Shown in pieces: positions 32,723 through 40,474 of a stretch of DNA of 64,000 nt. Positions within the stretch are counted from its first letter, which is position 1, and every line of letters begins with the position of its first letter. The stretch is taken from NCBI GenBank assembly GCA_014385265.1, contig JACRTJ010000025.1, positions 124,001 through 188,000 of the forward strand, in the 5' to 3' direction. Below the pieces are notes generated by a model, which saw nothing but the letters and a program-made list of their open reading frames with translations, was not told where the DNA came from and searched no databases. The position numbers were made by a program, and so were the translations under genes. The DNA comes from Enterocloster hominis (ex Liu et al. 2021). GTDB taxonomy: Bacteria > Bacillota > Clostridia > Lachnospirales > Lachnospiraceae.

Positions 32723-34912
32723 ATGGAGCAGATACGGGTATTCCTGGGAAACATTCAGAAGAAACATGGTTCTGTGAACAGCGGGCTGCTGTTTCTGTTG
32801 GTGTTAAGGGGGACGGTACGGGTACGAAGCTCGGAAAGACAGCAGACCTTATCGCAAAGGGATCTGATGGTGATCAATCATGGAGAGTTCTACTCTCTGG
32901 AAAGCGGGGAGCCCAATGTGACCGTATGGCTCTCCATGGGAGAGGAGTATCTGGAGCGGGTGTGCCGGGAGGCGCTTTATACCCGGTTTTCCTGCGTATC
33001 TACCAGTGAAAATGCGGCCACAGGCCCTCTTTATGATTCCATGCGATCCCAGATCCTTCAGATCGCCATGCACAGCTACGGCCGCGAAAGGGACTATGAG
33101 CTGCTGATCCAGTCGGCAGCCCCTCTTCTTCTCCATACCCTGCGGACCCAGTTCGTCAGCGGCAGCAGCCGGAGGAAATACAGAACAGAAAACGTCCATC
33201 TGCTCCAGGTACTGGAGGCCATGGAGGAGAACTTTGGTGAGCCAGTGACTCTGGAGAAAATGGCCGGGAGGTTTTATCTGTCGCCCTCTTATCTTTCCAG
33301 ACTCTTTAAGCGGGAGATGGGAACCACCTACCTGGAATATTTAAACTCCCTGCGGCTTCGGGGAGCCAGAAGGGAGCTGGCCGCCACGGGCGCTTCTCTG
33401 ACCCGCGTTGCCTTAAACAACGGATTTTCCAGTGCCGAGGCCCTAAACCGGGCCTTCCGCCGGGAGTTTTCCTGTACGGCGGCAGAGTACCGCAGGCGAG
33501 TGAAAAAGGAAGAGGAACTGCCGGACCAGATGGAATTCCTGGAAAACGGGCCGGAGAGCTCCCTGGATACGCTGGTACGGTTCGTCCATTCATATGAAAA
33601 GCGCGGGAGCGCCCGGGTCAGGGAGTATACGGTCCAGGGAAAATGGACCGGGGAGCGTCTGGACCTTCCGGCCAGGGTGCTGTATGTGGGAGATTTTTCG
33701 CGCCTCAGCCAGAAAGCGGTACAGGACCAGATCAAAGAGGCCCAGGAGGCCATCGGTTTCTCCTATGTGTGCCTGGAAGGGGTGTTTTCAGCGGAGCTCT
33801 TTAAAAATGTCATCGGAGAACTGGATGTCTTAAGGGTATTCCGGTATCTGGATTCCCTGGGCCTCACACCTTTCATCCGGGTGGAGGAGGACATGGCTTT
33901 TGATGCCGTGGAGTCGGCACTTTCCAGGCTGTCCCACCAGGAGATGGCCGGGAGGAAAGTCCCAGGGGAAACAGGGATACACTGGCGGTTCGAGCTTAAG
34001 GAGACCGGCACGGAACGGTCAGAGCTTCTGGCGGCGGCCATCCGGAGGGCCTTTCCGGGTGCGCTTCTGGGAATCTTTCTGGATCCCGGGGCTGGAACAG
34101 AAAGGCCAGGCTTTCCGGTGGACTTTATCACCGTCCGCCAGGATCCCAACGAGGCCCAGGCCCCGTCAGACGCGTTTTCTTATGAACAGTTCCAGCGCCA
34201 TTACCATGAGACATGCCTGCGGAGGGCCGGGGCCTGGATGAAGGAAAACGGCGTGGACGCACCGGTGTGGCTTCTGGACTGGAATACACTGACAGGAAGG
34301 TCCATGGTGGAGGCCGGGGAATTCCACCGGACTGCCCTGATCCCGGATCTTCTCATAAAGCTCAGAAAAAGGATCGCGGGAGCCGGGTTCCGGCTGAACC
34401 TGGAGCCATCCGGGGAGGACTTTTTTACATATCCCTTAAGCCTTTATTTGTACCGGGGCGTGAAGCGGCCGCTGTTTTTTGCCTTGCGGTTCCTATCCAT
34501 GCTGGAAACCAGGCTTCTTCTGGAGGAGGACGGCGTGCTGGCAACGGAGGATGGACGCGGCGGCTATTTTGTGCTTCTGTGGGCCCCGTATTATATGGAT
34601 CCATTCCTATCCCTGGACCAGATAAAAAAGGACAGCCTCCTTCAGACGGTTTCCGTGACACTTACGGGGATGGAAAAGGGAAGGTACCGGCTAAAGAGCA
34701 TGTATCTGGATAAGGACAACGGGAGTATCTATCAGAGCTGGGTCCGGGTGGATCTCTATACAGTTCCCGATGGGGATGTGATCGAATATATGGAAAACTT
34801 CTGCAATCCGGCCCTTGCCCTGGAGGACAGGAATGTGGAGGATACACTGGAGATCCGCCAGAGCCTGGCCTTCAACGCTGTGGCCTTCTGGCATATCAGG
34901 AAAATCGGATAG
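32723..34912 (+). CDS. AraC-family regulator fused to a GH39-like domain
   Basis: The protein has 729 residues. Residues about 1-100 look like an AraC-type cupin sensor. Residues about 165-265 hold two helix-turn-helix motifs (LEKMAGRFYLSPSYLSRLFK and VALNNGFSSAEALNRAFRRE). The remaining about 440 residues form a TIM-barrel-like region resembling the GH39/xylosidase-like domain found in other AraC regulators, which usually senses sugar rather than hydrolyses it. Catalytic Glu residues could not be confirmed. The likely target is unknown; the genes on both sides concern envelope polymers and peptides. Confidence 0.85.
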   Translation: MEQIRVFLGNIQKKHGSVNSGLLFLLVLRGTVRVRSSERQQTLSQRDLMVINHGEFYSLESGEPNVTVWLSMGEEYLERVCREALYTRFSCVSTSENAATGPLYDSMRSQILQIAMHSYGRERDYELLIQSAAPLLLHTLRTQFVSGSSRRKYRTENVHLLQVLEAMEENFGEPVTLEKMAGRFYLSPSYLSRLFKREMGTTYLEYLNSLRLRGARRELAATGASLTRVALNNGFSSAEALNRAFRREFSCTAAEYRRRVKKEEELPDQMEFLENGPESSLDTLVRFVHSYEKRGSARVREYTVQGKWTGERLDLPARVLYVGDFSRLSQKAVQDQIKEAQEAIGFSYVCLEGVFSAELFKNVIGELDVLRVFRYLDSLGLTPFIRVEEDMAFDAVESALSRLSHQEMAGRKVPGETGIHWRFELKETGTERSELLAAAIRRAFPGALLGIFLDPGAGTERPGFPVDFITVRQDPNEAQAPSDAFSYEQFQRHYHETCLRRAGAWMKENGVDAPVWLLDWNTLTGRSMVEAGEFHRTALIPDLLIKLRKRIAGAGFRLNLEPSGEDFFTYPLSLYLYRGVKRPLFFALRFLSMLETRLLLEEDGVLATEDGRGGYFVLLWAPYYMDPFLSLDQIKKDSLLQTVSVTLTGMEKGRYRLKSMYLDKDNGSIYQSWVRVDLYTVPDGDVIEYMENFCNPALALEDRNVEDTLEIRQSLAFNAVAFWHIRKIG

Positions 34913-34922
34913 AACAGAAATG

Positions 34923-34962
34923 GTTCATGAAATAACATATGTTTCATGAACTATTTTTTTGC
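34923..34962 (+). terminator. Terminator of the AraC fusion gene
   Basis: GTTCATGAAA (34923-34932), a 9-base loop, TTTCATGAAC (34942-34951), then TATTTTTTT. Confidence 0.85.
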
Positions 34963-35068
34963 AGTAAATGAAAAAAGAAAGAAAACATGGAAAAAAGGGC
35001 AAGGGTCCAGTGGAACAGGCGGGCAGATCTGTGTAAAATTACCATAAAGAAATGGGAAAGGAGCCGAT

Positions 35069-36388
35069 ATGAAGTACAAAACCTCCAAAGCTGTCATCGC
35101 AGCCGCAAAGCTGGCCAGCGTGGTCATGTGGAACGAGTTCCGCTATCCGCAGCCAGTGAAGGGGCGTTACGATGTGGCTGTCAATAAAAAAGAAAAGCTG
35201 AAATGGGCGTACCGCTGCTGGGTCCATCAGCTGGAGACTGCGGAAAAGGGATCGGGGATCGAGGAATACTTTGCCTCCCAGGAACTAGATTTCTCCCTGC
35301 CCAGGGGCTTTGTGACGGAACGGGAAATGACCATGACCGCAGCCGGGGATCTGATGGCTGTGGATTGCCTGACAGAAGAGTCTACAAAACGGCTGTTCGA
35401 CGGGATCCGCAACTTTTACATGGATGCCGATCTCACCTGCGCTAATCTGGAATCCTGCATCTGGGAGAAGGCACCTGTGGGAAGGAACCAGGTGCTGGGA
35501 CAGCCGCCGAAAATGAACACCACCAGGGGCATGTTTGACCGGTTCTGGGAAAATGGCCATGGGATCGGATATTTTTCTACGGCCAACAACCACTGTTATG
35601 ATTACGGGGAGGAGGGCCTTCGGGCCACCCTGGACGTTCTGGATGAAAAGGGGGCGCTTCATTCCGGCACCAACCGGACGCCGGGGGAGCAGGAGGACGT
35701 GCTGATCACAGAGATCAACGGTATCAGAACGGCTCTTCTGTCCTACACCTTTGATATGAACGGCAATGAGTATGAAAAAAAATATCTGATCAATGAGGTG
35801 CGTTTCAATGATGAAAACCCAGATCTTTCTATGGTGGAGCGCCATGTGAAGCTGGCCCGGGAACGGGGAGCGGATCTGGTGGCTGCCTTTATCCACTGGG
35901 GCTGGGAATTTGAGATGTATCCCCACAAAAATGTTATGGAGGCGGCCCGGAAGGTCATGGATATGGGCGTGGATGTGATCCTGGGCTCCCATCCTCATGT
36001 GAGTCAGCCCATGGAGCGGTACACAGCCAGAGACGGAAGGCAGTGCCTGACCGTTTACTCTCTGGGGGATTTCGTAAGCTACCATCCATTGACAAAAAAT
36101 TCCAAGCTTACTTATGTGGTTCGTTTCAAGGCCGCCAGGGGAAGGGATAAGGACGGAGCGGAACGCACCTTGCTCCACGGATTAAAGGTCCTTCCGGTCT
36201 ACATTCTCTGCGAGGAAAAGGAGGGAGAGGAGTACGACTGCCGCCTTCTGCCATTTTATGAGGTATTAAAGGATCCCCGGGGGCTCACTGAGGAGGAAAA
36301 AAGGGATCTGAAGCGGCTGGAGGAACATGTGTGGAAAAAAATATTGCTGCCCAGGGATCCCGGCGGGATCATCCAGGCGGAGGCATAA
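35069..36388 (+). CDS. CapA-family (poly-gamma-glutamate type) metallophosphatase-like protein
   Basis: The protein has 439 residues with no signal peptide seen. The CapA calcineurin-like core is evident: TAAGDLMAVD, CANLES, TANNHCYDYGEEGL, HWGWEFE and LGSHPHVSQPM carry the metal-binding Asp/Asn/His residues. CapA proteins take part in gamma-polyglutamate capsule formation, but many homologues in gut Clostridia have unknown roles. It is followed after 14 bases by an M20 amidohydrolase and two membrane proteins, which suggests handling of a glutamyl or acyl-amino-acid compound. An N-terminal about 80 residues are atypical for CapA. Confidence 0.87.
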   Translation: MKYKTSKAVIAAAKLASVVMWNEFRYPQPVKGRYDVAVNKKEKLKWAYRCWVHQLETAEKGSGIEEYFASQELDFSLPRGFVTEREMTMTAAGDLMAVDCLTEESTKRLFDGIRNFYMDADLTCANLESCIWEKAPVGRNQVLGQPPKMNTTRGMFDRFWENGHGIGYFSTANNHCYDYGEEGLRATLDVLDEKGALHSGTNRTPGEQEDVLITEINGIRTALLSYTFDMNGNEYEKKYLINEVRFNDENPDLSMVERHVKLARERGADLVAAFIHWGWEFEMYPHKNVMEAARKVMDMGVDVILGSHPHVSQPMERYTARDGRQCLTVYSLGDFVSYHPLTKNSKLTYVVRFKAARGRDKDGAERTLLHGLKVLPVYILCEEKEGEEYDCRLLPFYEVLKDPRGLTEEEKRDLKRLEEHVWKKILLPRDPGGIIQAEA

Positions 36389-36402
36389 AAGGAGGAGAAC
36401 GT

Positions 36403-37815
36403 ATGGATTTTGAATTGCTGGACTCTCTGATCCAGAGTAAAAAGGAACAGTTCTGGGAAATGAGCGACCAGATCTGGGGATTTGCGGAGATGCGCTTCAA
36501 GGAGGACCAGTCCTCCAGGCTCCAGATGGAGTTTCTAAGAAACGAGGGCTTTACGGTAGAGGAAGGGATCGGAGACATCCCTACGGCGTTTTCAGCCAGA
36601 GCTGGAAGCGGCCGCCCGGTCATCGGTCTTCTGGGCGAATACGATGCCCTTCCGAAGCTTTCCCAAGAGGCGGACGTGACGGTGAAAAAGCCATTGGCCG
36701 AGGGAGCGCCCGGTCACGGCTGCGGCCACCATTTGCTGGGAACCGGATGTCTGGAGGCCGCTGTGGCGGTGAAGGATTATCTTCTGGAGCATCCAGGCCA
36801 GGGCACTATTGTGTATTTCGGCTGTCCCGCAGAGGAGGGCGGGGCAGGAAAGGCCTTTATGGTGCGGGAGGGCTGCTTTAAGGACTGCGATATCTGCCTG
36901 GCCTGGCATCCCTATTCCGCGACCTTTGCGTCCGTATCAAGCCTTGCCAACGCCCGTATCATCTACCGGTTCACAGGAAAGAGCGCCCATGCGGCCACAT
37001 CCCCCTATCTGGGACGGAGCGCCCTGGATGCGGTGGAGCTGATGAACGTGGGCTGCAATTATATGAGAGAGCACATGATCCCTGATGCCAGAGTGCACTA
37101 TGCGGTGACGGATACAGGCGGGGACGCGCCCAACGTGGTGCAGGCCCATGCAGAGGTGATCTATTCTGTCCGGGCTCCCAGGGTAGACCAGGTCTGTGAG
37201 CTGGCGGAGCGGGTCCATAACATCGCCCGGGGCGCAGCACTGATGACAGAGACGAAGGTGGAGATCCAGGTGGTCAGCGCCTATGCGGACGTGCTCCAGA
37301 ATAAGGTTCTGGATAATCTGGTATACGGCCATATGAAGGAGATATTCCCACTGGATTATTCCCATGAGGAACTGGATTACGCGGAGAAATTCCACGCAGT
37401 GGGAGATCCGGGAGACTGGACCCTTTATCAGACCATGGCGGCAAAGATCATGGGAGAAAATGGGAAGGCATTTTTCCGGGGGGCCATGGCGGATGTCTGC
37501 GTGCCGCCGCTGCCCTTAAAGCAGGGCTCCACAGATGTGGGGGACGTGAGCTGGAATGTTCCATCGGCCTGGTTCGGCAGCGCCTGCTTTGCCTTGGGGA
37601 CTCCGGCCCATTCCTGGCTGGCTGTGGCCCAGGGGAAATCGTCCATCGCCCACAGAGGAATGACCGGAGCGGCTTCCGTGCTTGCCAGGACGGCCCTGGA
37701 GCTGATGGAAAGGCCGGAACTGGTGGAGGCCGCCTGGGAAGAGATGAAAGAAGCAAAGAAGAACTGCGAATACAGGTGCCTGATCCCGGAGGACGTGAGG
37801 GCCGGTTCCTTTTAA
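36403..37815 (+). CDS. M20 family amidohydrolase (AbgB-like)
   Basis: The protein has 470 residues, starting at 36403 behind GGAGGAG. The M20D dimetal core is visible: APGHGCGHHLLG, CPAEEGGAGKAF, LAWHP and the C-terminal TPAHSWLAVAQGKSS region. The dimerisation (lid) domain is at about residues 190-310. Aminobenzoyl-glutamate utilisation B-type enzymes cleave amide-linked amino acids. It is second in a four-gene operon with CapA and a two-part permease, and an AbgT transporter gene occurs unlinked at 50149. The substrate is not known. Confidence 0.9.
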   Translation: MDFELLDSLIQSKKEQFWEMSDQIWGFAEMRFKEDQSSRLQMEFLRNEGFTVEEGIGDIPTAFSARAGSGRPVIGLLGEYDALPKLSQEADVTVKKPLAEGAPGHGCGHHLLGTGCLEAAVAVKDYLLEHPGQGTIVYFGCPAEEGGAGKAFMVREGCFKDCDICLAWHPYSATFASVSSLANARIIYRFTGKSAHAATSPYLGRSALDAVELMNVGCNYMREHMIPDARVHYAVTDTGGDAPNVVQAHAEVIYSVRAPRVDQVCELAERVHNIARGAALMTETKVEIQVVSAYADVLQNKVLDNLVYGHMKEIFPLDYSHEELDYAEKFHAVGDPGDWTLYQTMAAKIMGENGKAFFRGAMADVCVPPLPLKQGSTDVGDVSWNVPSAWFGSACFALGTPAHSWLAVAQGKSSIAHRGMTGAASVLARTALELMERPELVEAAWEEMKEAKKNCEYRCLIPEDVRAGSF

Positions 37816-37836
37816 GGCAGAAGAGGAGGATCACAA

Positions 37837-38553
37837 ATGGAAAAAATGTATTTTTCAGTGGCGAACAGCCCGGTGATGGCCGCGTTCTGCGGCCTGGCCA
37901 TCCTGGTGGTGCTGGTGCAGGCGGCGATCTTTTTCAGGACCGCCTGGAAGAGGGCCCTGGAGCTGGGGTTTGAGAAAAGGGATCTGATGAAGGTAGTCAA
38001 GAGCAGCGCCCTGTTTTCCGTGGTGCCATCATTACCTATTATCATCAGCTACATGATCCTGATGCCGGTCCTGGGAAAATTTTTCGCGTGGCTCAGGCTT
38101 TCGGTCATTGGCTCCGCCTCCTATGAGACACTGGCGGCCAACATGGCTGTAACTTCCCTGGGCTTTGAAAGCCTGGGAAGTGCCGACTTCTCTCCGGACG
38201 TGTTCGGATCCTTAATGTGGGTGGTGACTCTGGGGGTGTTTTTATCGTCCATGTCGGCCATGCTGTTAAAGAAATACGATAAAAAAATGCAGTCCCTGGA
38301 AAAAAGTGCCGGAGGCTTCGGCAATGTGATACCAAATATCATGTTTCTGGGAATGATGGCCACCCTTTCGGCCCCCTATCTGATCGACGTTGGGAATATC
38401 CCATCCATGGCTGCCATTGTGGTATCCGCAGCCAGCATGATCGCTATGAACGCAGTGGGGAAGAAGCACAAGGCTCTCAACGAGTTTTCTTTTTCCCTCA
38501 GCATGATTGCCGGTATGGCGGCTGCCTGCGTGGCCACGGCGCTGATGCGGTAG
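37837..38553 (+). CDS. DUF5058-family membrane protein
   Basis: The protein has 238 residues and five to six membrane helices. DUF5058-like features include NSPVMAAFCGLAILVVLVQAA near the start and VVKSSALFSVVPSLPIIISYM. It starts 21 bases after the amidohydrolase gene. It probably forms a transporter with the next gene product, importing the amidohydrolase's substrate; this is inference from gene order. No biochemical role has been established that I know of. Confidence 0.8.
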   Translation: MEKMYFSVANSPVMAAFCGLAILVVLVQAAIFFRTAWKRALELGFEKRDLMKVVKSSALFSVVPSLPIIISYMILMPVLGKFFAWLRLSVIGSASYETLAANMAVTSLGFESLGSADFSPDVFGSLMWVVTLGVFLSSMSAMLLKKYDKKMQSLEKSAGGFGNVIPNIMFLGMMATLSAPYLIDVGNIPSMAAIVVSAASMIAMNAVGKKHKALNEFSFSLSMIAGMAAACVATALMR

Positions 38554-38577
38554 AAGCAGTGAAAGGAGAATAAAGGT

Positions 38578-39264
38578 ATGAAGCAGGAAAATAATAAAAA
38601 TGAAAACGGGCGTCAGCAGTTTGACGCCCGGATCCACCGGCTGGGGATTACCTCCACACTAGTGGTATGGTGCTTTTTCCTTCTGGTCCCGGCAGCCATA
38701 TGCGTGATTTTCGGGCTGAAGATCGACCTGGCGGCCACAGCAAAGGCGGCGGCTCCCATTATGCTGATCTTTGCCATCACCGGACTGTGCGAGAAGCTGT
38801 CCATGGCTCCCATCATCGGTCCTGGAGCTGTATATCTGGCCTCCTCCACAGGAAACATCCAGAATATGAAGCTTCCGGCCGCCTTAAACGCCATGAAGAT
38901 CATGGAATGCGAGGAAGGAAGTGAAAAGGGCCGGGTCGTGGCCATACTGGCTGTGGCTGCCTCGTCCTTTGTTACCACAGCCATCGTATTCTGCGGCATG
39001 CTGTTCCTGGCCCCCATCATGGCTCCGCTCCTTACGAACCCGGTGATCGCCCCGGCCTTTGACAACCTGTTCCCGGCCCTGGTGGGCCCCATGGTGATCC
39101 CGGTGGTGTTAAAGAATTTAAAAGTAGCTTCCCTTCCGGTGGGCTTAGCTATTGTCATTGCCCTGGTTCTGGGAAGCACCTACTCCAGCGTCCAGAGTAT
39201 CGTCATGGTAGTGGTAATCTTAATATCCCTGGGCGTTTATAAAGCAGCTTATAAGAAAAAATAA
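38578..39264 (+). CDS. Membrane protein partner of the DUF5058 protein
   Basis: The protein has 228 residues with a hydrophilic N-terminus of about 20 residues and five to six helices. Segments AIITG-like LIFAITGLCEKLSMAPIIG, GPGAVYLASSTGNIQNM and FPALVGPMVIPVVLKNLKV stand out. It is preceded by AAAGGAG and lies 24 bases after the DUF5058 gene. I do not recognise a named family. Gene order suggests a paired permease. It ends 7 bases before the stop of the converging lipoprotein gene. Confidence 0.7.
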   Translation: MKQENNKNENGRQQFDARIHRLGITSTLVVWCFFLLVPAAICVIFGLKIDLAATAKAAAPIMLIFAITGLCEKLSMAPIIGPGAVYLASSTGNIQNMKLPAALNAMKIMECEEGSEKGRVVAILAVAASSFVTTAIVFCGMLFLAPIMAPLLTNPVIAPAFDNLFPALVGPMVIPVVLKNLKVASLPVGLAIVIALVLGSTYSSVQSIVMVVVILISLGVYKAAYKKK

Positions 39265-39271
39265 ATATCGT

Positions 39272-40267
39272 TTACTCTTTCACCGCCGCCCTGGCAAAGT
39301 CTGTGACCACCAGGTCTTCATAAGGCACTCTGGCCGGAAGCTCTCCGGCTTCTTCCAGGATATTCTGGAGAAGATCAAAGCTTTCCTTTTCAAAGACCGT
39401 ATCGGTCTTCCAGGTATCCTGGGCCTTATACCGCTCCACAATGGCTGTCAGGGCGGCCTCGTCTGTTTCTTTAAACTGGGGTTTTATGGTTTTTGCGATT
39501 TCTGCGGATGTGTGGGAATTGACGTACTCCAGTCCCTTCTGGATGGCATTTGTGAATTTCTGTATGATTTCCGGATTTTTTTCAATATAGCTTTTCTTTG
39601 CACAATATGCCGTGTAGGGCACATAGCCGGAGCTTTCTCCCAGGGAAGCTGCCACATGGCCGTTTCCTTCCTGCTCCAGGGCAGTGGCAAATGGCTCGAA
39701 CTCCACGGTGTAGTCTGCGTCGTTACTGGTAAAGGCGGCGGCAGTGAGACCAAAGTTTATGCTCTGGTCGATGGAAAGATCTGTCTTCGGGTCGATGCCG
39801 TTCTTTTTTAAGATGTATTCAAAGACCATCTGGGGCATGCCGCCTGCCCTTCCTCCCAGGACCTTTTTCCCTTTTAAGTTTTCCCACTGGAAATCCGGCT
39901 CCGGTTCCCGGCCCACCAGGAAGTTTCCGGCCCTCTGGGTCAGCTGGGCAAAGTTTACGGCGTAGTCGGCTTCTCCGTTGGCATAGGTATAGACGGAGGC
40001 TTCGGAGCCCATGAAGCCGATGTCGGCTTCTCCGGATACCAGAGCCGTCATGACCTTATCGGCTCCGCCTCCGTTGACCAGGGTCACGTCCAGTCCCTCT
40101 TCATCAAAATATCCCAGCTCAATGGCGGCGTACTGGGGCGCATAGAAGATGGAATGGGCCACTTCGTTTAAGGTGATGGGCGTTTTGCCGGATGCGTTTT
40201 TCTGGCAGCCGGTGGCTGTGGCAAGGACCAGACATCCTGCCAGGATCCCGCAGACGATTTTTTTCAT
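39272..40267 (-). CDS. Orphan NMT1/SsuA-type substrate-binding lipoprotein
   Basis: The protein has 331 residues. The signal peptide ends in the lipobox ATGC. It is an NMT1/THI5-like ABC binding protein (family 9-like): HSIFYAPQYAAIELGYFDEEGLDV, GEADIGFMGSEASVYTY and GRAGGMPQMVFEYILKKNGID. Such proteins bind pyrimidines, sulfonates or related small molecules. There is no cognate permease or ATPase nearby, so transport partners are elsewhere. It is not near the thi genes. Confidence 0.88.
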   Translation of the reverse strand: MKKIVCGILAGCLVLATATGCQKNASGKTPITLNEVAHSIFYAPQYAAIELGYFDEEGLDVTLVNGGGADKVMTALVSGEADIGFMGSEASVYTYANGEADYAVNFAQLTQRAGNFLVGREPEPDFQWENLKGKKVLGGRAGGMPQMVFEYILKKNGIDPKTDLSIDQSINFGLTAAAFTSNDADYTVEFEPFATALEQEGNGHVAASLGESSGYVPYTAYCAKKSYIEKNPEIIQKFTNAIQKGLEYVNSHTSAEIAKTIKPQFKETDEAALTAIVERYKAQDTWKTDTVFEKESFDLLQNILEEAGELPARVPYEDLVVTDFARAAVKE

Positions 40268-40403
40268 GATTTCCCTCCCGGAAAAATGCTATGGTTTATT
40301 GTATGGGATCTTCCTGTCCAGGGTTCCGGCGGGGAGAGGGGATGCTGTGGAACGCCGGCTTTTGGGAGTGGAGGCTCCATTTCCGGCAGATGGAACAGAC
40401 ATG

Positions 40404-40450
40404 AGAAAAACTGGGCATTTTCAAGGAAGCTTCCCGGAAAATGCCCAGAT
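40404..40450 (-). terminator. Terminator of the metal-exporting ATPase gene
   Basis: CTGGGCATTTTC and GAAAATGCCCAG form a perfect 12-bp stem (40411-40422 and 40437-40448) with an inner GGAAGCTTCC. On the minus strand TTTTTC follows. Confidence 0.9.
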
Positions 40451-40474
40451 GAAATGAAGTTTAAATTTTTTGCG

